63,406 nucleotides of DNA from Zygnema cylindricum (taxonomy: Eukaryota; Streptophyta; Zygnematophyceae; Zygnematales; Zygnemataceae), in NCBI GenBank assembly GCA_037447655.1, contig JBBHKE010000634.1, forward strand, positions 5,001 through 68,406. Reading direction: 5' to 3'. The notes beneath the pieces are model-generated. The model worked only from the letters and a program-made list of their open reading frames with translations, made no database searches and had not been told where the DNA came from. Each line of letters begins with the position of its first letter. Within the stretch, counting starts at the first letter, position 1. A program made the translations under genes and the position numbers. This document shows positions 1-11,600 of this stretch, piece after piece.

Positions 1-465
1 TAAAAGAAGATGAAATGAATAGAAGGAATGAAAAGAAGACATGAGCTACATTTAAAGAACGCCATCGGTAATGAACAAGAAATAAGATTTTAGACGATAA
101 AAAAAACAAATCATGAAAAACAAGGACTTCAAAAAAAAAAATGAAAAAGCTACAAACAAATAAATTAGTATACAAAGACTTGGGAACTCTAAATAAATTT
201 AAACAGAGAGTTGGCTGCATTAAAATTGGTTGTGAATATTGGAATAAACAACAAACTATTACATTCTTTCAACTGTCTTTGCAGACATGGACATGTGCAA
301 GAATACTAATTAAATGATTTTACTAGATAAGGACTACTGCATGAATTTCCATGTAACCAGCTTGTCCATTTCACTCCTATCCTTTTTCTTTCAAAATGGC
401 CAAGCAAAAATTGCCACGTATTTAATAAATAAGCCAGCTACTTCCTAACATTATTTTTCACGGCT
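1..465. other. Intergenic, 3' of NRT3
   Basis: This AT-rich stretch holds poly-A and poly-T runs and no open frame, RNA gene or retrotransposon similarity that I recognise. It lies downstream of the minus-strand NRT3 gene and probably contains that gene's 3' UTR and polyadenylation region. Confidence 0.5.
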
Positions 466-1715
466 TTAGGATTCACAGCAGAACTTATTCGAACCTAGGT
501 CTGCCATCTGCTAGTAAACATTAAAAAAAGAAAAAAATTATATCAACATCCAAATTATCTTAGTTATTTATCTTCATGCTTTTTCTTCCTTCGAAATGGA
601 AAAAAACTTACTGAGCCCACTGCCACGGCGTTATTTCCGGGTAAGGATTCCTCCTCCACCGTCGTATTCATAACAAACACACGAACAAAGTACAAAGCTG
701 ATGGAACCGTGTCTACCAGTTTGTAAGTTGTTGTGTTTCCTGCTGCGCTGTAAGGTTGACCTGTAACAATAGAGCAATATAGTCAGAGAAAGATGGAAAA
801 ATACGATAGATACGTAAATACGGTACCAGTTTATACCATGCAACAGATTACATGTTAGTTTTGTTTCCTGCTGCACTGTACGTTTATTAGCTTGTACCAA
901 TCAAAGGTATATAGTCAGAGAACAATTAACAGGTTTAAAGACTATCCACACTTACGTTTGATGGCATATTTGCAAGTCTTGGACATCAAAAGATCGTCAC
1001 TGTTTTTCCTCCATGGCCTGTCCGTTGCACTCACAGCTCCGAAACAAAGTTTGATAAAAACCTGCAAGGAAATAGATTTAAGTTTTAGGTATATGCTTGA
1101 CATTCGCAGCAAATCGTTGACGAACATCAAAACTTCATCTCTGCAATTTCGGCATGAACAGCAAGAAAAGGCGAATTACCGATTGGTAATTTGTGTCGTT
1201 TCCAGCATAAGAATCGTTTAGCTTCCATGTCACTGTCAAAGTGTCCCCCTGATATTTCAGCACACTGCAGACAGGGAAAATATAGAAAAAAAAGGTTAAT
1301 TCAGAAGGCAAAGAAATAGTATTCCTCTCATAAGACAGCAACGACAATAAAAACTCTATTAGAACTACTCGTTAACATCGGCAATGAGCTCCTTTTCCTT
1401 AACAATTTTCCCCGCAGTGAAAAAGCAAACTACCAGAGCTCCTGAAAAAAAAGAGGCGTTTCCAGACTCAACATTGATTCCGACTACAACTTTCTAATCT
1501 GTCAGCAGGAGAGAGAGAGGCGGATGGAGAGAGCGCAATACACACCTCGATGCATTAGGTTTAAGTGCTGCTCCATTGATTGTTGTTGTTACAATAATGC
1601 TGTTTCGCAACAATGTAGCGTTCACATATGCATCTGCAACTTGCAGCCTTGTTGCAGCCAATAGGGCGGCCAGTAAGACTGGAAAAATAATTTTCATAAC
1701 TGCTGAAGAATTCAT
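466..1715 (-). CDS. NRT3: NAR2/NRT3-like nitrate transporter accessory protein, five exons
   Basis: Family role: NAR2/NRT3 is a small secretory-pathway protein that partners NRT2 transporters at the plasma membrane for high-affinity nitrate uptake. Exons read on the minus strand are 1715-1546, 1264-1180, 1061-956, 760-612 and, less surely, 507-466. Introns 1-4 start GT and end AG, and the first four exons keep one frame (170 codons). Exon 1 gives a signal peptide, with a hydrophobic core FPVLLAALLA ending near VADA. Exon 2 encodes GDTLTVTWKLN, exon 3 IKLCFGAVSATDRPWRK and SKTC, exon 4 QPYSAAGNTTTYKL and ALYFVRVFV; these match conserved NAR2 blocks in the right order. The proposed last exon adds about 14 residues and a stop, so the C-terminal membrane helix usual in angiosperm NRT3 is not seen. 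Either the protein is shorter or the last exon is misplaced. The start is the first Met of the signal peptide; a second Met lies six codons on. This is the only convincing host gene here. Confidence 0.82.
721..922. repeat. Partial duplication of the exon 4 splice-acceptor region
   Basis: Positions 721-793 (start of exon 4 and end of intron 3) and 851-922 (inside intron 3) share a diverged block of about 70 bp. It contains TTTCCTGCTGC, CTGTA and TATAGTCAGAGAA in the same order. The intronic copy looks like a dead duplicate of the exon 4 acceptor edge. Confidence 0.6.
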
Positions 1716-3023
1716 ATTGCCTCTCGTAAACTTGCGAACCGACTTCTTGCAGCTGAAGAATCAGTACGTCACGTCACAAACTCAGCAAACGTGATTGTAA
1801 GTATATTACAGTACTGGACTAGACGTTACAGTCTCTACTGGAGATAGAAACTGAAACTACTGTTGATAAAACTAGAGCTGTTGCATGAGCTGCAGATAAT
1901 AGAAAGATTGCTGAAAAGAAAATATAGAATTGCTGAACTAAGTCCTGTAGCTAAGCCGATTTTAAATGCCAACAACACTGCAAATGGCAAATTTTTGCGT
2001 TTTTCCCTCTCCGTCCGTTTTGATTCCTTGGGTTCTGAAACAACAAACACAGTACACGTGTAATAACCAGGGAACGGAAAATTTCTCTAGCTTCAGCTTC
2101 GAAGCGTCAAGCTAAAAAAATGGATGTAAGTCTTTGTACAGAATTTTCCAGTATATTGCACGTCAAACTTGGAGATAATTCGTACTTTGGTTGATAGAAA
2201 CACTTTGATTGCCTACCAAGTAGCTTTATACTTTTGGTGATACTGCAGTAACACTTAGAGAGCCTATATACTTATACAAAGAGCTGGCCGGCAGAAATAT
2301 ATATATTTCTAATTTCTTTCTCGCTTTGGGATAACCTGACTGTCTGGACGGCACGAGGGCCACCGACTCGCGCAGGCTTCCAGGAGCCACGGCCGTACGC
2401 ACAGATATTGAATCTGGAACGTCCGTGGACGCAACAATGACATTATCGACGGCTCTCAATTCTGCCACGAGTTCCAGGAGCGAAAGGGCGCGGCGATGCG
2501 ATAATGAAAGGGAAAAAACGAAGTTAAAAAGTTTGTTTTGTTTTTTTCGACTCTTGGGCACGGTGACGGTCAGATTTTGACATGATATTTAGAAGGAGAA
2601 CCAATCATAGAGCTCTTTTCAGACCCCGGATCAAAGTGAAAAAAAACAATCTGATCGCCCGTACAGTAAAAATCTTCAACAGCCGAACATGATACGCCTT
2701 TTAGGAGGAGTACAGTACAGTACTGTAGCTTTGCGATCCGGAAGATCACGTGCCTTCTGACTTTTTTGAAAAATTAATTTGTTTTTGACACGTGGCAGTC
2801 TAAAAAGCTGTCAAAATGTCGGTCATGACTATACCGTCTGCAACATACGTCGACTCGGGACCAAATCGTCCGTGATTGGCAGACACTATAGCATGTGTAC
2901 CACGTGGCTGAAACCCCGAAAGTCGTTGTTTCGGTTTCGCTTTGTCCTCTCCAGCGTTCAAAGGTTGAGAAACCCTAAAGAGAGGATATGCGGAGATGCC
3001 CTTGAAGTACAGGTAAGGTTTCG
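1716..3023 (-). promoter_or_regulatory. NRT3 5' UTR and upstream region with three G-boxes
   Basis: No protein-coding frame here looks real. The stretch lies upstream of the minus-strand NRT3 start. Three CACGTG G-box cores occur at 2747-2752, 2789-2794 and 2901-2906. Such sites bind bZIP/bHLH factors in plants, but their distance (about 1.0-1.2 kb) makes control of NRT3 only possible. A plus-strand ATG at about 3000 followed by a donor-like GTAAGG near 3013 could be the first exon of a divergent gene cut off by the MITE; this is weak. Confidence 0.35.
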
Positions 3024-3025
3024 TA

Positions 3026-3580
3026 CAGTACACCGCCAATCGCTATTAGAGTAAATAACGCTAATTCTGTGCCCTTTTTTCAAAAAAAAAACATGAAATA
3101 CAATCCATAATTCTATTTTTTCCATTATTCTAATTAGGGTTCTATTCAATTAGCGTTAATAATGGAAGTACACTGCGATGGAAATAGTGTGGCGTACGGA
3201 CAGGGTATCTCCGTACGAAATGGTACTTTTTGAATTACTAAGGCATAAAAAGACACTTAACATTATTGCGGACACATGTGAATGTGCACTGGAAGAAAGA
3301 GACGCAAACTCGTCGGCAAAAATCACGTTCTCATATGTTCATCCGTCGACTGTGTGAACAGCGCGACGGCGTACGAATTGTCAGATTTTGTACGGGTACA
3401 CATATTCCTGTAAACATCGAAAGGGCAATATTTATTATTCAAGACAACCCAAATTATAATTAGGGATTAATTAGAATATATATATTATTTCAAAAAAAAA
3501 AAATCCGGATTAGTGTTAATAACACTATTTTTTTTTACGCTATTTATTCATTTACTCTAATAGCGATTGACAGTGTACTG
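3026..3580. mobile_element. MITE with TA target duplication and CAGT termini (Tc1/mariner-like)
   Basis: Terminal inverted repeats of about 30 bp begin CAGTACAC and include CAATCGCTATTAGAGTAAAT. The right end carries the reverse complement with few mismatches. TA flanks both ends (3024-3025 and 3581-3582). CAGT termini with TA duplication are typical of the Tc1/mariner/pogo superfamily. The 555-bp element has no transposase frame, only short A- and T-rich spacers, so it would be non-autonomous. The flank 3583-3828 holds nothing I recognise. Confidence 0.75.
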
Positions 3581-3828
3581 TAACGTTGCCTTAACGGACA
3601 GCGGTGACAACATATTGTAACTTTCCAAAGAACCTGAAAAGTTCGATGAGAAGCAGCAGTGTAGACTAAAAAACGGTAAAGCACATGTAAACAGTAATCA
3701 CGCACATGTACATGATGAAATTGGTCACGTTGTTAAAAACGGACAAATCACGCGTTTTGGTTCATTTCTCCTAAGAAACAAGACCCTAAAACTAGTTTCC
3801 GACATGCGAAATAAACGACATATTTGAT

Positions 3829-5003
3829 TTCGACCGTGAAGCCTTTACCAAGGCCCTCATCAAGTCCCCGCACCTTCGGCTGGAGGTCCCTCTGGGATGG
3901 TTTATGAATTACTTCGTGATATCTTTCCTCTTGAGACCCCATCCCAACGATTCGACCTCCTCTTTAAGGTAGCCTTTGAAATGGCTCGTGGTCATATTCC
4001 CTATAGTGTAGTCCCGCTTCTTTCTTCCGCTCGAATTGTGGCTGTTTCTAAGCCTGCTGGGGGGATTCGTCCAATTGCCATTGGTGAAGTTTTGTATCGA
4101 TTGGTGGCTCGTACTATTTGCATCCAGCTCCAAGGAGCGTTTCACGACCATTTTTCGCGGCATCAGTTTGGTGTTGCTACAAAAGAGGGTTGCGAAGCGG
4201 TTATCCCTGGCTTGCGAACTGTTTTGGATCTGCATCCGGATTAGGTGGTCCTTCAGGTGGACGTGGCTAACGCCTTCAATACAATTGATCGTAATGCTAT
4301 TTTCCGAGAAATACGACATGCACCTTCACCTATGAATCAATTGTTCCCATTTGTTGAATCATTTTATGCTCGGCCTAGCCCGCTACTCTTTCCTTTTGGG
4401 GTCCTTTGGGTGATGTTGCTACTTTAGAGTTCGCAACCGGCACTCGCCAAGGTGATCCTTTAAGGGCACCTCTTTTTTCTCTTGCCCCTCTACAAGAATT
4501 ACGAGCGTCAGCCACAACCTTCCCGGATTGCTTATATCCTTAAATCTAGGATGACACACATTTCGTGGGTTCGCGCGATCAAGTTTTTTTTGCTTTCTCT
4601 CATTTTGCAAACCAGCTTTATCGGATCGAGCTCTCTGTTAAACCATCAAAGTGGGTGGCTTGGTGCCCACGAGGTTTGCCGTCGGATTGCCCGCTCCTCA
4701 ACGGTTTTCTTCTTCCATCTCACGATGAAGGAATCAAGGCTTTAGGTTACCCTATTCATGGTACTTCTTTTATCAACCACGTGGTTGAGGATGCATTATT
4801 GGGGGATCTTTCTCATAGCGACAATCTCCCTAAATTGTCGGACGCGCAAGTGGCGTTTTTTATCTTGATATGCTATTTCGCTCAGTGCCCTCTCTATCTT
4901 GCGCGGACTTTACCACCTACTATTTGTCTTCCCTTAAAGATTTTGACAACAAACTTTAGGGTGTGCTTTATCACCTCGTTGGTCATGGGCCTCTTTCTGA
5001 GTT
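3829..5003 (+). pseudogene. Broken non-LTR (LINE-type) reverse transcriptase
   Basis: The reading frame is broken by frameshifts and stops, but reverse-transcriptase blocks follow in order. FDREAFTKALIKSP (about 3829) precedes a one-base shift to SAGGPSGMVYELLRD. KPAGGIRPIAIGEVLYRLVA lies near 4050-4107. Motif A is LQVDVANAFNTIDR at 4250-4290, with a TAG just before it. The TGTRQGDPL block is at about 4437, and DDTHFVG (catalytic Asp pair at 4550-4555) is preceded by a stop. The tail contains KPSKWVAWCPRGLPSD and ALGYPIHGTSF. The block order fits a non-LTR retrotransposon and not the copia or gypsy enzymes nearby. No endonuclease domain, poly-A tail or target duplication was found. Confidence 0.7.
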
Positions 5004-5018
5004 AATCTGATTACTCTT

Positions 5019-8000
5019 TTCCCTCTATCTCTTTCCATCTGAATTCCTAGGATATATCTTGCCTCCCCTAAATCTTTCATGTCAAATCTGCTGAGTATGG
5101 TCATAGTTGATTTCTGACATATCCCAATTTGGTTAGGAATTCATCGTGTTTCTTGTTCCATTGTCTAAGAGCTTGTTTCAGTCTATAGAAGGACATAATA
5201 AGTTTGCAGGCTTTACTCTCCTCTCCTTTCTCCACGAAGCCTTTTGGTTGCCTCATAGAAATCTCTTCCTCTAACTCACCATTAAGGAAGGCGGTTTTGA
5301 TATCCATCTATTGAATCTCCATGTCTTCCGCTACTGCTAGACTGAGGAGAATCCTTACAGAAGGAAACCTTACAAACGGAGCAAAGGTCTCTTTATAGTC
5401 ATTCCCTCTTTTTTAGTGAAACCCTTTGCTACTAACCTAGCTTTGTACCTCTCTATAGTATTATCAAGGTTAAGTTTTAAATTAAACACTTATTTACACC
5501 CAATTGGTTTTCTGTCCGGAGGACAACCAACTAATTCCCATGTATTGGCTTCCACAATGAAAGTCATCTCATCATTAATGGCCCTAACCCATCTGTCCTT
5601 TTCTCGGCTGTTCACTGCCTCTGAGTAGGTCTGGGGCTCATTACGATGTGACAACTTTGCTTACGATGTGACAACTTTGCTACCTTGTGTGTTGTTTATC
5701 TTTATTGCTGTCTTTTGCTGCTCTTTTGTTCTCTTTCAAATTCACAAGCAGGAATGGTGGGTAATCTTGGGTTCCACCAAACTGTTTCATCTGCTCCCCT
5801 ATATAAAAGAGGTGGGTCCTCTTCCTCCATGTCATTAAACTATATTCGAGATTTTAGATTCATCGGAATCTCCTCCTCGGTCTAGGTTTCTCCTAGATCT
5901 ACAATAATCTGATCACTGATATTCCTTTCGGGGAAATCTGACTCTTCCTCACTCTTTGACTCGAACCTGAATTTGATTGTCTTAAAGTATTTTAAGGGAT
6001 CGATTGACTTCCCTTTATCCATGAAAACTAGATGCTTGACCATTATGATATCCTTCCTTCCAAGATCATAGACTCGATATTCCTTAACATCTTTATCATA
6101 TCCCACTAGGTATCTTGGCTTTCCCTTTGCATCTAGTTTCAAACTCTTTTGGTCAAAATTCAGACTATACACTTGACTTCCAAAAATTCTGAGATGAGAT
6201 GCACCCGGTTTTCTTCCAACCCATCTCACATACGGTGTTTCTCTTTTTATAGTTCTGGTAAGAACTCCATTTTTAATGTAATTGGCACAATTCATAACTT
6301 TGGCCCAGAAGCGTTTTCCTATCTTTTTATCTGTTAACATGCTTCCAGCGCTATCACCTAGAGTTATATTAAGTCTTTCGGCTACACCATTTTGTTCTAG
6401 ATTATCGGGGAGAGTCTTTTGGTGTTGGACTCCCTCATCTCTCAAGAAGTTCTCAAAGTGGTTAGAAGTATACTCTCCCCCATTATCACCTCTAATTCTC
6501 TTAATGGGGGTTCCACGCAATCCATGATTTATATTTCTTAAAATAAAGTGGTGCTTCAAGCTTATTTTTGAGGAAGTAAACTCTAGAATATCTAGACCAG
6601 TCAACAGTTACAGTAAGCATATATATTTCCCCCCCTACCGAAGGTACTTTGGCCGGTCCCCAGATATCAATGTGTACAAGATCGAGCACCCTTTCCCTTT
6701 TATCTGTGGTAGATTTTGGAAAGGGCAATCTGTGAGCCTTACCTTGTGCAAAACCACTATAGTCATCTATTACTTCACTATCCTAAAAGTGAATCCCTTC
6801 CACTACACCCTATTTTTCATTTCCCTCAACCTGTCCAAATGTACATGTCCCAGCCGCTTATGCCATATCATTATCTCAGGGACACCAACATTATAAGCAT
6901 TCTTCTTTTCATTGCTCAAGTTAAGCCAAATCATTCCTTAGCTACTTTTTTTTGCAGTGAAATAGATCTCATCTTAATATTTTGCTGTGAAATTTCCCTT
7001 TCTAGTGTAAGTCTTAAAATCTTTATCATCTAAAACAGAGGTAGAGATAAGATTCTTGCTTAACTGAGGTATATAGGGAACATCTGAGAAAATCACTATG
7101 GATGTTTGACCCTCCACTAGTACCTTTAGATCTACTGATCCCACTAGATCTGTAGTTACCGCTCTCCCATCCCCATTCTGTATCTCTACTGTGGGAATCT
7201 TTCTAAGCTTAGTAAATAATTGTTTTTCACGACACATATGCATTGAGGCACCTAAGTCAATGATTTTACCTTCCTCCGCAACTTCTCGGACATTAGTGAT
7301 CGCACACTTTTGTCTTCGTGGGATCTCTTTCTTTTCATGTTTTTCGTTGTGAAAAAGCTCCCCGTCCTCTTTATCGAAAGCCTCCTCCTCTCCAAACTCC
7401 CCATTCACCTCTGTGGTTATAAGTGACTTTTTCTTCTCGGAAGGTCCACTAGGTTTGTTCTCTTTGAGTCTCAGCTTTGTCAGCTTCGTGCACTATGCCA
7501 TTTAGTGACCCGGAGATCCGGATCCATCTAGTTGGACTCCACTACCTCCTCCTCCAAAACTCACATAAGGTTTCTTGTTTACTCCTCTACCTCCTCCTCC
7601 AAAACTCCCATAAGGTTTCTTGTTTCCTTGATCTCTCCAATTAGTTTCGGCGGCGAAGGCTTGGCCACTCTTCCTTGCACTTTGAAGTTCAAGGGTGTCT
7701 TCTCTAACCAAGATCATTCCAACCACCGTGTTTTAAATCCATCGGCTGTCTGTCAGATCTTGAACTTTGTTGACATTATTGTCATGGCACATCTTGAACT
7801 TTGTTGACATTATTGTCATACTCCTCTAAGAGCTTCATCAATAAGGCATTTACCTTCTCCTTTTCACATTCCACCTTTCATGTGCTTTTTAGCTCCTTAA
7901 ACAAGCCGGCCAAGTCATTACATAAGTCAAACATTTTCTCTCCTTTGTAAACAAATGCTTGAAATTTTTGGTCTGCAAGTTTTTGTTCCTAGATTGTACC

Positions 8001-8490
8001 ATTTCAGTAAATGTTTTCAAGAGCCTCCCACAGATCAACTGTCCTTTCTACATTAAGATGAGGTATGGCCACTTTCAGAGAAAGGTGACTAAAAATGAAG
8101 TGATATGCGATGGAGTTATTGAAGTCACACATTTCAGGGTCATTCTCCTCAATTTTACAAATCACTTCCACTGGTACCACCTTTGTTGCCAATTCCGATA
8201 TCACCAGGGTGATCTTTTTTTTTTCTTTTCTTGTTTGCGTGACGCTACTCTCTCCTTTGTCATCCTCCTTTTCTGATTGCCCATATCCTGCTGAGAATCG
8301 TAGTCCTCTGAATTCTGTTGGGACTCCCAATGGTGTAGATGGCCGCCTCACCTGGCCACTCACAATACCCCACAATCTTTTTCCAAGAAGAGCTCCCCTC
8401 ATCATCTTGTTCGTGTTAATAAAACCATGTTCCATCGAAGATGGGCACCCTAGAGGGTGGGCCCATAATCTTTAATTCTGTGACCTCCAT
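5019..8490 (-). pseudogene. copG gag-pol remnant
   Basis: Read on the minus strand, gag starts at 8490 inside the LTR (MEVTEL, then IMGPP across the primer site). The protease site is at about 7240, where DSGA has become DLGA. Integrase occupies 6728-5882 with the catalytic blocks HIDIWGP, GDNGGEY and QNGVAERLN. The longest open piece, 240 codons, covers the integrase core and C-terminus. RT begins near 5640 (WVRAINDEM, then DIKTAFLNGELEEE at about 5300). A deletion near 5095 removes the YVDD region, leaving only MKDLGEARYILGIQ at 5080-5030. Two adjacent copies of a 20-bp unit at about 5641-5681 disrupt the linker. It cannot make a working polyprotein. Confidence 0.8.
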
Positions 8491-9508
8491 TAGTGCATAG
8501 AATATAAAATTTATTATAAGCTTTAGGATAATTTTGAGTGCCCCTCTTGTTCCTAAACCAATTGCCACCCTAGCAAGCAACAACTGTAACTACCTTCACC
8601 CCTATGAACGCTAGACTCCCGTGAGCCCAAATAAAAAAAAATCTGTCAAAACGCCCAACCAAGCGATTCATAATTAAGTGGCAAACATTCGAATATTTAT
8701 ACAAGCCATCTCACAGAGAGGCGACTATCTACCAAAAATCTAAGTCATAAAACCCCTTTTTAAACCCCCTAGTACTGGAGTACGAAATGAATCACAAGAC
8801 TGTACAGTACAAGAAGGTACTCCGGCCAATGTTGAAGTTACTCCGGCCAATGTACTTCCTGTATGGCCACTGTATGACATGGCCATCGAGGAGACGCTTA
8901 TCACTTCGGACTTCTCTCCATGTTGTCCGCAAATTCTACTAACCTTTAACAAGATACCATGTGGCGTTCGGTGATGTGACGACCGCAAACAACCAAGGTG
9001 GTCATTGCAGGATGGCGGCGCAAATATGACCTGTCCGATGTTAACTGGCTTTTAATATAAGCCTTCGAAACAAAAGTTTGTAGCATTTGTTTCGTGTGGT
9101 ATTTAATCTACAACTGACTCTATGCTCCAATAGTCCGTTTAATCACTTAAATGGAATTCTTTCTGAGTTCATGTTTAAATAGGTATCGCACCCTATATAA
9201 CTCAGCACAAGTGTTAGTCTATAAGATACTGCTAACGGCTAGCGGCTACTCTAACGGACGGTAGGTACCAGGATCAAATATTGGTTTCGACGCCCTTTTT
9301 AATAAGAACTAACATAGTCTATTTCCTGTCTCCTTCGATAGTATGGGCAGCCATGGCTTTTACTCTCTCTCTTCAGTCTTCAGTAACTACAACAAGTATG
9401 GGGATTTGAGAGTTGAGTGAGAGGCAGGATGCCTTTACTATCTTAATGTTTTTATTTTTGATCTAATTATACCTAGAAAATATTTTACAAAAACATCAAA
9501 TTTCAACA
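8471..9508 (-). repeat. copG 5' LTR
   Basis: This is an LTR of about 1.04 kb in minus orientation; in plus sense it runs from TTTAATTCTG (decayed TGCAATTCTG) to AATTTCAACA. It shares with the other copA/copB LTRs the GCCATGG block, the tRNA-like segment near 9235-9285 and the outer-end CTAGAAAATA block. The adjoining primer site (8456-8470) is a decayed copy of the tRNA-iMet type. Confidence 0.8.
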
Positions 9509-10551
9509 ATTTTCAAATGGAAAGGGCATCCGATGTAAAGGTGGCACTCATAGAAATGTACCGAGGTGGTGCGATTCAGCAATGACAGTTGGGAGATCAG
9601 AAAATAGCTACATTTCTGTAATGAGCTCGCTACACTCTTTATGTAGTTAGAGAGTACTAAAAAGGTATAAACTGAAAAGATGAAAGTGAACTATCTACTC
9701 ATGAAGTTGCTTGATGATGATGAGAATATAGTTAATCGTGTACAAGACCTACAGTATTGTCGGTGGACCTCGAACTCCGTGGTCGGGATGATTCTCGTCC
9801 GAAAGAATACGATAGAGATTCGGAGAGGAGGAAAGGGCAGCCAAGCCTTAGCAGCCGGAACCGATTGGAGGAACATTGATCTAAGAAAACGGATTGAAAG
9901 TTATGGAGCGGGGGGGCAAAAAAACCAGACCGATTAGTATGGACCGAGGGTTTCAAAAGGACTATCTTATTTTAGCAAGAAACCGGGGCACTATATGGCG
10001 GAGTGCTCTAAACTGACAAAACTATGGTTAAGAAAGGGACAGAGAAGACCTCCGAGAGGAAAGAAGAAGGCCCTTGTGACACACGTACATGAGGAGGAAT
10101 CCAAAGACGATGAGCTCTTGTAAGATGAGGAGATGGAGGTGAAGACCGATGTCAAAATTCCACGAAACTAGAAATATGCATACGGACGACTGACAGGTGA
10201 AGCAGGTAGGATTGTGGATTCAGGTGCTTCTATGCACATGTGTAAGGATAAAGACTTATTCACAAAGATGAGAAAGATTCCCATCGTAGAGATAGAGTAT
10301 GGGAATAGGAGGGTAGTCACTACTACTTTGGTAGGATCAGATATGAAAGTCTTAGTGGAGGGAAAGACATCCATAGTTACATTCTCTAATGTGGTGTTTA
10401 TTCCTGAGTAAAACAAAAACCTCATTTGAACATCTGCGTTAAATGATAAGGGTTTTGAAACTAGCACTATGAATGGAACCTATACTGCTAGTTTTGAGGA
10501 GGAAGTTTATTTCACTGGAGAAAACGGTAGCTAATGGATGATTAGGCTAAT
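9509..10551 (+). pseudogene. copB0 gag-protease remnant
   Basis: Gag enters mid-domain (ERASDV near 9520) because copG cuts off its 5' part. A clean gag stretch covers 9680-9937 (LLMKLLDDDENIVNRVQ, VVGMILVRKNTIEIRR). The knuckle region reads KKPGHYMAEC with its first cysteine lost. The protease site VDSGASMHMC at about 10212 is intact, followed by FTKMRKIPIVEIEYG and stops. The frame is cut at 10551 by gypE and resumes at 33781 in the same codon context (RLI / LSNEK). Confidence 0.85.
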
Positions 10552-11010
10552 TGTAAAAGAGTAACCCCGACACCACGTTTACGTTGCACAGCAGAATATT
10601 CCCATAGATTCACTCGTAGCAACAACAAGGTCACACTGTGTAGATAAGGAAAAGTTGGAGCTTTATTAATCAGGAACAGATTACAAGATTGAATTCTCGC
10701 TGTCAGAAGTTTACATGCAAAAGAGTCTTCCTTCACTAAGTCTTCCCGCTATTTAAACTAGTTACTCGCTAGTCAATCCGGTACTACAGCTGGTCAACTA
10801 TGTACACGTGGACACACTTAATTAACTGCACCATATCCACACTAGGTTCTAAAATTATACAGATAAATCTACATTTTGCTACGTTGCTATGCTGCTATAC
10901 TAGGTTGTTATACTGCTATGCTGCGCTAGTTTGACATTACAGTTGCGCTGCTCTGATATCGCAACCACAACAACTTATCAACTCTGCTTCTATTGTGTTA
11001 CCCTGTGATA
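10552..11010 (-). repeat. gypE 3' LTR
   Basis: It aligns along its whole length with the split copy at 25267-25609/33666-33780. The outer end TGTAAAAGAG is well kept, while the inner end has decayed to CTGTGATA (GTGTTACA in the other copy). Its last third contains repeated GCTATACTGCTATGCTGC motifs. Confidence 0.88.
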
Positions 11011-11600
11011 GTGCTTCCCACTAAGAATACAGCGTCCCGCTGAATGTTGCTCATTAGGGAAACTGCATTTGTCGAAGTTTTTCATCCATCTCGTTGCGGT
11101 AATCTAGGAACTCTTGATGGGCGCATTAAACCTTTAAAGGAGCTGTTGGTGGTTACCCCACAAGTCTTTGATGTATCTTTGTAGACCTTCACATCTGTTT
11201 TCCAAGAGGCTAGTGCGATGATCGACTGTTGCCAACCGCCGTCTGGTGAATCGCCACCTCAATTGTTCATCTCCTTCTTTGAGAGCGATCCCGGTGCTAC
11301 CGGTTCTGGCTGGGGCAATATCGATAGAGCTTCGGCGGGTATTGAACTCGGGGAAGTCGGAGTCGTTTCCTTTGGTTCCTCCTCTTCCTCATCCGTTTTG
11401 TCTTCCCGCCGCGGTATGTTCCTCAATTTGAAGGAAACGTGTTTCCTAACAACTCGGGCCCGCTATAACGCGTTCTTCCCAGCCAATTTAAGTGCTCGCA
11501 TCTCGGGCGTAACATCAGCCCGTGAAATGATATCATGGAGGCCGACATCCCATGGGTGGTATTTTTGAAGTAACCCAGGGACGTCTTTTGATTTTGGAAA
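11011..11600 (-). other. Probable gypE 3' internal remnant
   Basis: Next to the 3' LTR, the minus strand keeps a long open frame near 11560-11265 containing RARVVRKHVSFKLRNIPRR followed by an acidic stretch, and then, after a stop and frame changes, EFLDYRNEMDEKLRQMQFP near 11110. I do not recognise the product. Its place between the LTR and a distant gag suggests the end of the gypE polyprotein. The plus-strand frames here look like shadows. Confidence 0.35.

Larger units (their letters stand above)
5019..9508 (-). mobile_element. copG: Ty1/copia element, 3' end missing
   Basis: This minus-strand copia element has a 5' LTR at 8471-9508 and runs leftwards through gag, protease, integrase and part of RT. 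RNase H and the 3' LTR are absent: similarity ends at about 5019, next to the LINE remnant. Its right end abuts copB0 gag, so it apparently inserted into that element. Without the left LTR no target duplication can be tested. Confidence 0.8.

Noticed and set aside
1835-2050. Minus-strand frame with a hydrophobic stretch resembling a membrane helix
   Set aside because: It could be mistaken for the missing NRT3 helix, but it lies upstream of exon 1 on the same strand and has no partner exons.
2226-2561. 111-codon minus-strand frame upstream of NRT3
   Set aside because: No family motif, no splice context and low-complexity Leu/Ser composition; it is likely a chance frame in the upstream region.
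11218-11568. Plus-strand 116-codon frame
   Set aside because: Serine-rich shadow of a minus-strand frame that fits the gypE orientation better.
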